Of a stretch of 5,764 nt of DNA, positions 1 to 5,675 are shown piece by piece (positions within the stretch are counted from its first letter, which is position 1; every line of letters begins with the position of its first letter). Under the pieces are notes generated by a model. It saw nothing but the letters and a program-made list of their open reading frames with translations. It ran no database searches and had not been told where the DNA came from. The stretch spans positions 1 to 5,764 of the forward strand of contig JAITJY010000306.1 of assembly GCA_031278675.1 (NCBI GenBank), in the 5' to 3' direction. The DNA comes from Bifidobacteriaceae bacterium. GTDB lineage: Bacteria; Actinomycetota; Actinomycetes; Actinomycetales; WQXJ01. The translations under genes and the position numbers were made by a program.

Positions 1-618
1 CTTGGTATCACCATGGCCTTGGAAATCCATGCCGGCATGAGCTTGCATACCCCGATCACAACCAAATGGCTCGACATGATGAAACAACTACAGTCGGAGT
101 ACCTGGGCGTGGTGATCGATCTGGGAATCTTCTGCTACCGGCACCCTCGGGTCGCGACGGCCTATTTCAAGGCGCTCGGCCTCAGTGATCCCGTCGCCGC
201 GAAGGTCAATGAACTGTACTCCCGCCACGGGGACGTCCGGCGCCTCTACGGCGTAAACGCCGCTGATGACGACTACTTCCCGCCTGAACTGAGCGAGCTT
301 TTTACCAATCAGACAGATCGCGATTACGCCTTCTTCGCCGGGGGATACGAGAACACGCCGTTGGAAGTCTTTGATGAATACATCGACTACCTCAAGCACA
401 TCCACGCGAAGTTCTACGAAATGCTGGACGATGGCTCGGAGTATTCGATTGATTACCCCGCGATTATCACGAAGCTCAACCAGCTCGGGTACGACAACTA
501 TCTGTCTTCCGAATATGAGGGACAGCGTTTCGTTCCCCTCGATGAGCCGATCGAAGACCTAGAACCGCTGCGGCGCCATCAAGCAATGCTGGCTGCCCAC
601 ATCAATGACGGGAAGTGA
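1..618 (+). CDS. C-glycoside deglycosidase α-subunit-like TIM-barrel protein, copy 1 (5' truncated by window edge)
   Basis: The frame is open from base 1 and stops at 616-618, so the first ATG at 13 is internal and about 130 N-terminal residues lie outside the window. The visible 205 codons cover the second half of a sugar phosphate isomerase/epimerase-like (AP endonuclease 2 fold) TIM barrel. Candidate divalent-metal ligands sit in the usual strand-end contexts: Glu in ALEIH (codon 22-24), Asp in GVVID (118-120), His in KHIHAKF (403-405) and Glu in SSEYEG (511-513); the His of LEIH (28-30) is a candidate catalytic base. It aligns with the C-terminal half of the second α protein at 3179-4186 (IDYP, GY.(x)Y..SE.EG blocks). 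The β-type gene follows after 3 nt, the arrangement of known CarB/CarC-like pairs. By family knowledge such α subunits, with β, split 3-keto C-glycosides (or related keto-glycosides) in the cytoplasm. The subfamily is well supported, the substrate is unknown, and a plain sugar isomerase is the alternative. Confidence 0.85.
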   Translation, partial: LGITMALEIHAGMSLHTPITTKWLDMMKQLQSEYLGVVIDLGIFCYRHPRVATAYFKALGLSDPVAAKVNELYSRHGDVRRLYGVNAADDDYFPPELSELFTNQTDRDYAFFAGGYENTPLEVFDEYIDYLKHIHAKFYEMLDDGSEYSIDYPAIITKLNQLGYDNYLSSEYEGQRFVPLDEPIEDLEPLRRHQAMLAAHINDGK

Positions 619-621
619 CCC

Positions 622-1011
622 ATGTTCGACAACTATGTATTCACCGAAGGGACTGCCCGCAATATCACCGAAGACGGCCAGGTGATCGGGTTCGGCCTGG
701 ACACTCTCATCACCTATTACCGCGGTATCCCGTTGTCCATGGTGCACGATGTCGCGCTGACAATCGACGATGAAGCGGTACCCCGAGGGGAGTTGGTCAT
801 ATCACCAAACGACGCTGACTGGTTCACTTTGGCTGAGGCCGAAACTGTCACCACTTACCGCTGGGAGTACGGCACACCACTCCATGTCCGCTGGCTGCGC
901 CCCGGCGGTCTGACTCCGGGCGAGCACAAGGTCAAGCTTGAGCTGAAGGTTCGAGTGGCTTACATCCCAGCACCTTTCGGCGGCGAGCGCACTCGCCAAG
1001 TCACAGTCTGA
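622..1011 (+). CDS. C-glycoside deglycosidase β-subunit-like small protein (DUF6379 type), copy 1
   Basis: This 129-residue protein has no signal peptide or membrane segment and looks all-β. It shares two blocks with the second β protein of the window: YRGIPLS...LTIDDEAVP at residues 33-54 and GGLTPGEH at 95-102 followed by alternating hydrophobic residues; the end carries YIPAPFGGERTR. These are the hallmarks I associate with the small β subunit of C-glycoside deglycosidases (CarC/DgpB-like). In characterised enzymes this subunit packs against the metal-binding α barrel and helps to form the active-site entrance. The ATG lies 3 nt after the α stop, with GGAAG at 611-615 as ribosome binding site inside the α end, so the pair is almost certainly co-transcribed and co-translated, fitting a 1:1 complex. 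The exact aglycone and sugar cannot be read from the sequence. Confidence 0.82.
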   Translation: MFDNYVFTEGTARNITEDGQVIGFGLDTLITYYRGIPLSMVHDVALTIDDEAVPRGELVISPNDADWFTLAEAETVTTYRWEYGTPLHVRWLRPGGLTPGEHKVKLELKVRVAYIPAPFGGERTRQVTV

Positions 1012-1027
1012 CCCTGTCGAAGATTTC

Positions 1028-1088
1028 GGTGAGAGACACGATGGCCTGCGGCACTGGAGCCCAAACCGGTGGAACATGCCACATGTGA
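1028..1088 (+). promoter_or_regulatory. Possible leader peptide and hairpin in front of the MFS gene
   Basis: A Shine-Dalgarno-like GGTGAGAG (1028-1035) precedes ATG 1041 by 5 nt. The ORF 1041-1088 encodes 15 residues (MACGTGAQTGGTCHM) and its TGA (1086-1088) overlaps an in-frame internal ATG of the transporter (1088-1090) as TGATG. A 6-bp stem with one G-T pair (CACTGG 1052-1057 with CCGGTG 1066-1071, 8-nt loop) covers the only Shine-Dalgarno-like bases ahead of the transporter. Translation of the leader would open that stem and could deliver ribosomes to the transporter start. The layout is visible; its function is inference, and the short ORF could be chance. Confidence 0.25.
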
Positions 1089-2491
1089 TGTCAGTCAGGG
1101 AGCGTGTGCTTCTGCTCACGCTGTCCGGTTCCCAATTGCTACTCATCTTGGACGGAACCATCGTCAACACCGCCATTCCGCGAGCGCAGCAAGCACTCGG
1201 TATCCCGGACGTACACCGCCAGTGGATTGTCACAGCCTACGCGTTGGCGTTCGGCGCAATGTTGTTGATTGGCGGCCGGGTCGCCGACTACTGGGGGCGT
1301 AAACGCACCTTCATCCTGGGCTTGGCGGTGTTCGGGGCCGCATCGGCGTGGGGTGGTTTGGCCCACAGCGGGTTCGAACTCATTGTGGCGCGAGCTATGC
1401 AGGGAGCGGCCGCTGGGTTGATGTCCCCTGCGGGGACATCCTTGGTCAGCGTTACCTTCCCGCGCGGTAACGCCCGTCGCGTGGCGTTTGCCGTCATCGG
1501 CGCGGTAGTTAGTTGCGGGGCAGCTATCGGCAGCGTGCTCGGCGGGGTCCTCACCGAGTTCGCGTCTTGGCGGTGGTGCCTGGCGGTGAACGTGCCGATC
1601 GTGGCGCTGGCTCTGGTCGCCTCCGCAGTCATATTGACCGAGAGCCGCGCTGAGGGCAAGACCCGGTATGACTTTGCTGGGGCCGGCGCCATCGGCATCG
1701 GCATGACAAGCCTGGTTTATGGGCTGAGCTTGTCTGGAAGTGGCTGGTTGGCTTCCGGGGCGCTCGCCTTCACGTGCGCGGGAGTGGTCATGATCAGCGT
1801 GTTTGTCCTGATTGAGCACCGTTCGCGGGCGCCGTTGTTGCCGCTAGGAATCATCGCCAACCGCAACCGGGGCGGCTCAATGCTGGTGCAGGCGATGACG
1901 GGGGCGGCCGTCGCCTCACTGACGATGTATTCCGTTCTCTATATGCAACTCGCGCTTGGGATGAGTCCGCTGGCCGCCGGGTTGGGCATGCTGCCGATGG
2001 CGGTGTCGAGTGGCTTGACCGTTCCGGTGCTGGTCAAGCTGCTCCCCCGGATCGGGCCGAAGGTGATGATGGTCGGGGGTCCGGTGGTTGCTGTCGGCGG
2101 CATCTTGTGGACCGCCCAGGCCGCCACCAACCACGACTATTGGTCGGGGCTATTCCCCGGATTGGTCGTTGCCGGGATCGGCTTTTCCGGCGTGTGGGCA
2201 CCTTCCCAGAACGTCGCTCTGTTCGGAGTCGCATCTTCCGATGCCGGAGCCGCTGCTGCCGCATGCAACGCCGCCAACCAACTTGGTGGCTCAGTTGGCT
2301 TAGCTACTTTGACTAACCTCTTCCTGGTCGCTTCCGGCAACGGGGCCTCGCCGTCCGCCCAAGCCGCAGGCTACGCAGCAACCTGCATCGGCGCGGCCGC
2401 CGCCCTATTGGTCGCGGCCGTCCTAGCTTTCACCATGCTCAGGATTCCTCGGGAGGATCTGGTCGCCATGATGGGAGGCGCCCCACACTGA
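1076..2491 (+). CDS. MFS transporter, DHA2 family (14-helix EmrB/QacA type)
   Basis: A 471-residue, strongly hydrophobic protein of the usual length for proton-driven DHA2 drug:H+ antiporters. It shows the family motifs in order: Asp26 in helix 1 followed by TIVNTAIP (motif D1), GRVADYWGRKR at 67-77 (motif A, helix 2-3 loop), RAMQG at 106-110 (motif B, helix 4), and the glycine-rich GAVVSCGAAIGSVLGG around 142-157 (motif C, helix 5, typical of exporters, here without the usual GP pair), then SWRW near 164-167. About fourteen membrane segments are apparent. It sits between two deglycosidase-like α/β pairs, 64 nt after β1. Members normally export amphipathic drugs, so efflux of a freed aromatic aglycone fits, but import of the glycoside cannot be excluded. 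The start is uncertain: ATG 1076 has only GGTGG 3 nt upstream, while ATG 1088 (residue 5) overlaps the stop of a possible leader ORF. Confidence 0.9.
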   Translation: MPHVMSVRERVLLLTLSGSQLLLILDGTIVNTAIPRAQQALGIPDVHRQWIVTAYALAFGAMLLIGGRVADYWGRKRTFILGLAVFGAASAWGGLAHSGFELIVARAMQGAAAGLMSPAGTSLVSVTFPRGNARRVAFAVIGAVVSCGAAIGSVLGGVLTEFASWRWCLAVNVPIVALALVASAVILTESRAEGKTRYDFAGAGAIGIGMTSLVYGLSLSGSGWLASGALAFTCAGVVMISVFVLIEHRSRAPLLPLGIIANRNRGGSMLVQAMTGAAVASLTMYSVLYMQLALGMSPLAAGLGMLPMAVSSGLTVPVLVKLLPRIGPKVMMVGGPVVAVGGILWTAQAATNHDYWSGLFPGLVVAGIGFSGVWAPSQNVALFGVASSDAGAAAAACNAANQLGGSVGLATLTNLFLVASGNGASPSAQAAGYAATCIGAAAALLVAAVLAFTMLRIPREDLVAMMGGAPH

Positions 2492-2657
2492 CACTGCACT
2501 TACGAGACGCTTCACGGCCCGTTTGGCGCTCTGGTTGGCCCGAGGCCACCACACTGACCGGCGCCCCACTGATCGGTTCACCCTCAACTATTCCGCCGAC
2601 ACAACACACCAACCCACACTCTTAATCCGACAAAATACAAGACAGGAGAACGGAAAA
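2492..2657 (+). other. 166-nt intergenic region with short repeats and a C-rich, G-poor leader
   Basis: No gene is supported here. The first part holds short repeats: CCACACTGAC occurs at 2483-2492 (over the preceding stop codon) and at 2549-2558, GGCGCCCCAC at 2477-2486 and 2560-2569, and a small inverted repeat TGGCC-CGA-GGCCA lies at 2536-2548. No T-tract follows, so it is not a convincing intrinsic terminator. From 2577 to 2640 there are 26 C and only 3 G in 64 nt, giving an unstructured RNA that resembles a Rho-loading region or an open 5' leader. I found no convincing -35/-10 pair; CTTAAT at 2621-2626 is only a weak -10 candidate. Confidence 0.5.
2644..2650 (+). promoter_or_regulatory. 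Ribosome binding site of β copy 2
   Basis: AGGAGAA lies 7 nt before ATG 2658. It decides the start of the following gene: the same frame is open back to 2523, but the extra 45 residues are low-complexity and have no ribosome binding site. Confidence 0.75.
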
Positions 2658-3164
2658 ATGGCTAGAACACTTGCCGAAAGACTTGACTTCGTTGAGAAAT
2701 CCAGCGTCTTCAGCCTTAACTTGATGCGCCCCTTGAAAGAAGGTTCACTCAAGAACAAGGTAATCGGCTCAGCCGTCACAGGATACTCTATTCAACTCAA
2801 CAATCTGAGCTACCGCGGCATTTGGGTTTCGACATTTGAAGACATCCAGCTCACCGTGGACGGAGAGCCGGTTCCCAAGCACAACATGGTGTTCCGCTTG
2901 GGCGCGCTATGTATCCCCATTGATGATCTGGGGGGACACAGTGAGGTTTTCTGGGGCGCGACGGACGTGGTCAGTCTCGATGTCTACCAGGTCGGCGGTC
3001 TGAGTGCCGGCGAACACCACGTCGCTATAACGATCAAGCGTCGCAACGACTTCGGTCACTCGGTGGGCGATGGATCCGACGGCCCTTATGACCCGATACC
3101 CATCGATTTCCTCCCGCTACTAATTACCGACGATGCGGTCTTTGTCCTACCAGCAGAAAGGTGA
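2658..3164 (+). CDS. C-glycoside deglycosidase β-subunit-like protein (DUF6379 type), copy 2
   Basis: A 168-residue soluble, β-rich protein. It shares with copy 1 the block SYRGIWVS...LTVDGEPVP (residues 51-73) and GGLSAGEH (113-120) followed by an alternating strand (VAITIKRR). Outside these blocks the two differ strongly. Copy 2 is 39 residues longer, with an N-terminal extension of about 18 residues (MARTLAERLDFVEKSS region) and a longer C-terminal part rich in Asp and Pro (DGSDGPYDPIP, 138-148), so it is not a recent duplicate. By family knowledge it would be the partner of the α protein encoded directly downstream, whose first possible codon overlaps this stop (GTGA, 3161-3164). The strong AGGAGAA site upstream suggests that the second pair begins a well-translated unit. 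The product class is well supported, the substrate is unknown. Confidence 0.8.
   Translation: MARTLAERLDFVEKSSVFSLNLMRPLKEGSLKNKVIGSAVTGYSIQLNNLSYRGIWVSTFEDIQLTVDGEPVPKHNMVFRLGALCIPIDDLGGHSEVFWGATDVVSLDVYQVGGLSAGEHHVAITIKRRNDFGHSVGDGSDGPYDPIPIDFLPLLITDDAVFVLPAER
3155..3164 (+). promoter_or_regulatory. Ribosome binding site of α copy 2 overlapping the β stop codon
   Basis: AGAAAGGTGA is a long match to the anti-16S consensus and overlaps the β copy 2 stop (3162-3164). It could serve ATG 3179 with a rather long 14-nt spacer. For the alternative GTG at 3161 there is no site upstream, although the GTGA stop/start overlap would allow re-initiation. Confidence 0.45.
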
Positions 3165-3178
3165 AAGTCTTGGGACAC

Positions 3179-4186
3179 ATGAAACACAGCATCACACTCT
3201 ACGGCTTTGGTACAAAGTATATCCAGGGGAAATGGACGCTCGAGGATGTCCTCAAGAAGGCTAAAGCGATCGGCTGCGATGGCATTGAACTGGTTTCACC
3301 CCAAATGGTACCGGGACACCCTAATCCGTCGCAGGAATGGATCGCATATTTCAAGGACTTGTGCGCCTCCTATGAACTTGCGCCGGTCTGCTACAGCATC
3401 TACATTGACTCCGGTAAGCATAAGGGCCGATTCCTGACAGCGACAGAGCGTTTCATTTGCACTCTCAACGAGATGGAATATGCCAAGCGTCTGGGCTTCT
3501 CCGTAGTGCGAACCGGGGCGGCGTTGCTGCCTTACACCATGGAAAAGCTGCTGCCGTATGCTGAAGAACTGGACTTGCACCTCGCCATCGAACTTCATGG
3601 CCCGGAGACCCCAAGCACTCCGATCTTCCAAGAACTCGAAGCGCTGTTCGAGGAGGCCAACTCGCCCCACCTCGGTGTGGTGTTGGACTATTCGGCTTTC
3701 GCATCAGGGGCGCCGGCCACCGTGCTGAACACAATCCCTGACGACGTCTGCCTCCACAAGGAATTGGTGGCACAGATCAACCACCTGTACACCACCACCG
3801 AGATCAGTGAGGATGAGTTGCTGGCCAAACTGCGTCAGGGCGGCGGTGACGAGGTCGATGAGTTGATCGTGAAGAAGAAGATCTTCTCCATTCCGCCGAC
3901 TGCGAAAATGGGGACGCCTTATTTCCGGACGCATCCCGACTATGCAGGCTTCCGGCGCCTGCTGAAGTGGTCGAAATACATGCACGGTAAGTTCTTCTAC
4001 GTCGACGAAGAACTAAACTGTCCGGGAATCGACTATCCGTCGTTTGTCAAGATCATGAAAGAAGAAGGGTATTCGGGCTATATCGCGTCCGAGTTTGAGG
4101 GCGGGTTCTTTGACCCCACACTCGACGAATCGGATCAGATCATCCGGCATATCGCCATGCTGGAAAAGCTCTGGGAAGCTGCCTGA
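3179..4186 (+). CDS. C-glycoside deglycosidase α-subunit-like TIM-barrel protein, copy 2
   Basis: A complete 335-residue (341 if GTG 3161 is used) cytosolic TIM-barrel protein of the sugar phosphate isomerase/epimerase (AP endonuclease 2) superfamily; the length fits described C-glycoside deglycosidase α subunits. Numbered from ATG 3179, the start ITLYGF and WTLEDVLKKAKAIGCDGIEL (residues 4-38) form the first barrel strands. Candidate metal ligands are Glu138 (AIELHGPE), Asp170 (GVVLDY), His269 (KYMHGKFF) and Glu305 (ASEFEGG), with His140 a candidate catalytic base. All have counterparts in copy 1. The β-type partner lies directly upstream, overlapping or 14 nt away, which supports one α/β complex. 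By analogy it would bind Mn or a similar ion and remove the aglycone from a 3-keto glycoside; this is inference from family and context. A terminator follows at once, so this ends the operon. A keto-sugar isomerase role is the main alternative. Confidence 0.85.
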   Translation: MKHSITLYGFGTKYIQGKWTLEDVLKKAKAIGCDGIELVSPQMVPGHPNPSQEWIAYFKDLCASYELAPVCYSIYIDSGKHKGRFLTATERFICTLNEMEYAKRLGFSVVRTGAALLPYTMEKLLPYAEELDLHLAIELHGPETPSTPIFQELEALFEEANSPHLGVVLDYSAFASGAPATVLNTIPDDVCLHKELVAQINHLYTTTEISEDELLAKLRQGGGDEVDELIVKKKIFSIPPTAKMGTPYFRTHPDYAGFRRLLKWSKYMHGKFFYVDEELNCPGIDYPSFVKIMKEEGYSGYIASEFEGGFFDPTLDESDQIIRHIAMLEKLWEAA

Positions 4187-4199
4187 TTGGTCCCGGTTC

Positions 4200-4248
4200 G
4201 CCGCCCCTGATCGCTGCGGTTGGCGCGCGGTCGGGGGCGGCTTTCCTT
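4200..4248 (+). terminator. Strong intrinsic terminator after α copy 2
   Basis: GCCGCCCC (4200-4207) pairs with GGGGCGGC (4234-4241), and the stem continues inward through 4208-4214 with 4227-4233 (two G-T pairs), giving about 15 bp with a 12-nt loop. A pyrimidine tail TTTCCTT (4242-4248) follows. It lies 14 nt after the stop at 4186 and separates the deglycosidase genes from the next transporter. Confidence 0.8.
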
Positions 4249-4275
4249 GCCGTGGGCGGCATCGTGCGGCACAAT
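4247..4275 (+). promoter_or_regulatory. Candidate housekeeping-sigma promoter for the Bcr/CflA-type gene
   Basis: TTGCCG (4247-4252) and CACAAT (4270-4275) are separated by 17 nt and each matches four of six consensus bases. The pair sits just past the terminator and 28 nt before the ATG at 4304, so the transcript would start near 4282 with a leader of about 20 nt that still includes the ribosome binding site. Only position and weak consensus support it. Confidence 0.4.
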
Positions 4276-4303
4276 GCGTGCGAGACCAAAGATAAGGAGC
4301 GCC

Positions 4304-5542
4304 ATGCAGCTAACCGAAACCGGCCAAGCGCAGCGGTTCGGCACGCCCTTCCTAGTGGCGTTCTTGGTGTTGCTCCAAATGTTCACCATGTTCTCTACGG
4401 ACATGTACGCACCGGCCCTGCCTCACATGGCCACCGAATTCAACGAGCCCGAGAGCTTGGTCAACATGACGGTGGTGGCGTTCTTTGCTTTCACCATTGT
4501 GGGCACGCTGCTGCTCGGACCAATGTCAGACAAGGGGGGCCGCAGGGCCATACTCTTTGTCGCAATCAGCCTTTTCGTGGCGGCAAGCGCCGGCTGCATG
4601 GCGGCCGGAAGCGTGGGGGCGTTGATCATCTTCCGGGTTTTTCAGGCCCTGGCCTGCGGCGGCATCATGAGCGTCACTCTCGCTATAGTGAAGGACTCGT
4701 TCGAGGGCCCCTCACGGGTCACCGTCTTGATGATTATCCAGGCGATCTCAGTGATTGGGCCGATCATCGCGCCAGTCTTCGGCGCTCAACTCCTCGTGTG
4801 GTTCAGTTGGCGGGCAACGTTTGCTTTCCTCACCCTGATGGGTCTGGCCGCACTCGGGTGCGCGCTGATCTTCAAGGAATCAATGCCTTCAAGCGACCGT
4901 GTCGCTGGATCTCTGTGGCTCAGCCTGCGCGGCTTGGCCGGAGTTGCGCGAAACGGGCAATTCATGGTCTTTATGTTGGTGACGGCCGCCTTTTCAGCTA
5001 TGCCGTTCAACCTTTACCTGACGGCCGCGCCGTTCATCTATGAGGGGAATTTTGGCCTGACCCCCCAGCAATACAGCTATTTCTTTGGCGCCACCGCCGG
5101 CCTCGCGATCCTCGGGCTAGTTCTGTACCGGTTCGCTTCGCGCCGCATCACGTTAGCGCTTCTAACCACGATCCTAATTGCGTTAGGCGGCCTGGCCGGC
5201 GCAGGTATTCTCCTGGTGGGCCACACATCGCCCTGGGCATTCTTCGCGTGCATGATGGTATTCCAGATGCTCGGCACAATGGTCAGGCCGTACTCTTCGA
5301 ACATCTTGCTGAGCCTTCAACCCAAAGACACCGGCGCCGCAAGTTCTATGCTGTCTTGTTCTGTCGGCCTGCTCGGAGTTGCCGCTATGGTCCCGGCGGT
5401 GCTGATCGGCGGTAACTACATGATCAGTCTTGGAATCCTGATGTGCCTGGGTTCCGCGATCTCAATGGCCCTCTGGTTCTTCCTGTGGCGCTCCCCCGCG
5501 CCGCTCCCAGGCCTAAGGCCGCAAGCTCCGGGGAAGTTCTGA
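4304..5542 (+). CDS. Bcr/CflA-type multidrug efflux MFS transporter (DHA1, 12-helix)
   Basis: A 412-residue membrane protein. STDMYAPALPHMA (residues 31-43) at the end of helix 1 is the signature of the Bcr/CflA drug-resistance group. GPMSDKGGRR (72-81) is motif A, RVFQALACGG (111-120) motif B and IGPIIAPVFG (151-160) the GP-containing antiporter motif C, followed by SWR at 168-170. About twelve hydrophobic segments fit the family, and the length is typical. ATG 4304 is chosen because AAGGAG (4294-4299) lies 4 nt before it; the frame is open to TTG 4220, but that start falls inside the terminator stem and adds an Arg-rich, unlikely extension. The gene is cut off from the deglycosidase operon by the terminator and appears to have its own promoter. 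Such proteins use the proton gradient to export small amphipathic compounds (for example bicyclomycin, chloramphenicol). Here the substrate may be a phenolic aglycone or unrelated. Confidence 0.9.
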   Translation: MQLTETGQAQRFGTPFLVAFLVLLQMFTMFSTDMYAPALPHMATEFNEPESLVNMTVVAFFAFTIVGTLLLGPMSDKGGRRAILFVAISLFVAASAGCMAAGSVGALIIFRVFQALACGGIMSVTLAIVKDSFEGPSRVTVLMIIQAISVIGPIIAPVFGAQLLVWFSWRATFAFLTLMGLAALGCALIFKESMPSSDRVAGSLWLSLRGLAGVARNGQFMVFMLVTAAFSAMPFNLYLTAAPFIYEGNFGLTPQQYSYFFGATAGLAILGLVLYRFASRRITLALLTTILIALGGLAGAGILLVGHTSPWAFFACMMVFQMLGTMVRPYSSNILLSLQPKDTGAASSMLSCSVGLLGVAAMVPAVLIGGNYMISLGILMCLGSAISMALWFFLWRSPAPLPGLRPQAPGKF

Positions 5543-5646
5543 GCCCCGCAGGCACCGGGAGGTTTACGCCGCCGCCATTGGCCGATGCCGCCCGCCACGC
5601 CGGCAAGATATCCTCGGCCGGTCCACTGGTGGCGCCGGACATAACG
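5543..5646. other. 104-nt spacer between the Bcr/CflA gene and the insertion sequence
   Basis: No gene is supported. CGGGG (5529-5533) can pair with CCCCG (5544-5548) across the stop codon, but no T-tract follows, so it is only a weak terminator candidate. The last 8 bases (5639-5646, ACATAACG) are the expected place of a target-site duplication of the adjacent element. Confidence 0.4.
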
Positions 5647-5675
5647 GGCTCTTCGCAAACGAGGGTGTAGTGGTC
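5647..5675. repeat. Terminal inverted repeat of the ISL3-type element
   Basis: The outer GGCTCTTC and the following GTGTAGTGG stretch fit actinobacterial ISL3 ends as I know them. The extent is an estimate because the partner repeat is not visible. Confidence 0.55.

Noticed and set aside
13..618. Reading copy 1 α as a complete 201-residue protein starting at ATG 13
   Set aside because: The frame is open to the first base, and ATG 13 falls within the conserved strand just before the metal-binding Glu, so it is a truncated larger gene.
1139..1819. 226-codon open frame on the - strand inside the DHA2 transporter gene
   Set aside because: It is antisense to a clear MFS gene with intact motifs. 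Its product is rich in His, Arg, Gln and Pro with no fold signal, typical of a shadow frame in GC-rich DNA.
2523..2657. 45-codon upstream extension of β copy 2
   Set aside because: No ribosome binding site at its start, composition unlike the family, and a strong AGGAGAA site decides for ATG 2658.
4220..4303. TTG-started upstream extension of the Bcr/CflA-type gene
   Set aside because: The start lies inside the terminator loop and the extension covers the candidate promoter; ATG 4304 has AAGGAG 4 nt upstream and gives the usual family N-terminus.
4252..5043. 263-codon + strand frame overlapping the Bcr/CflA-type gene
   Set aside because: It is out of frame with the transporter, Arg/His/Gly-rich and without recognisable motifs, so a shadow frame.
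5424..5642. 72-codon - strand frame across the Bcr/CflA gene end and the spacer
   Set aside because: Half of it is antisense to the transporter C-terminus; no ribosome binding site or family resemblance could be seen, though an IS-interrupted small gene cannot be fully excluded.
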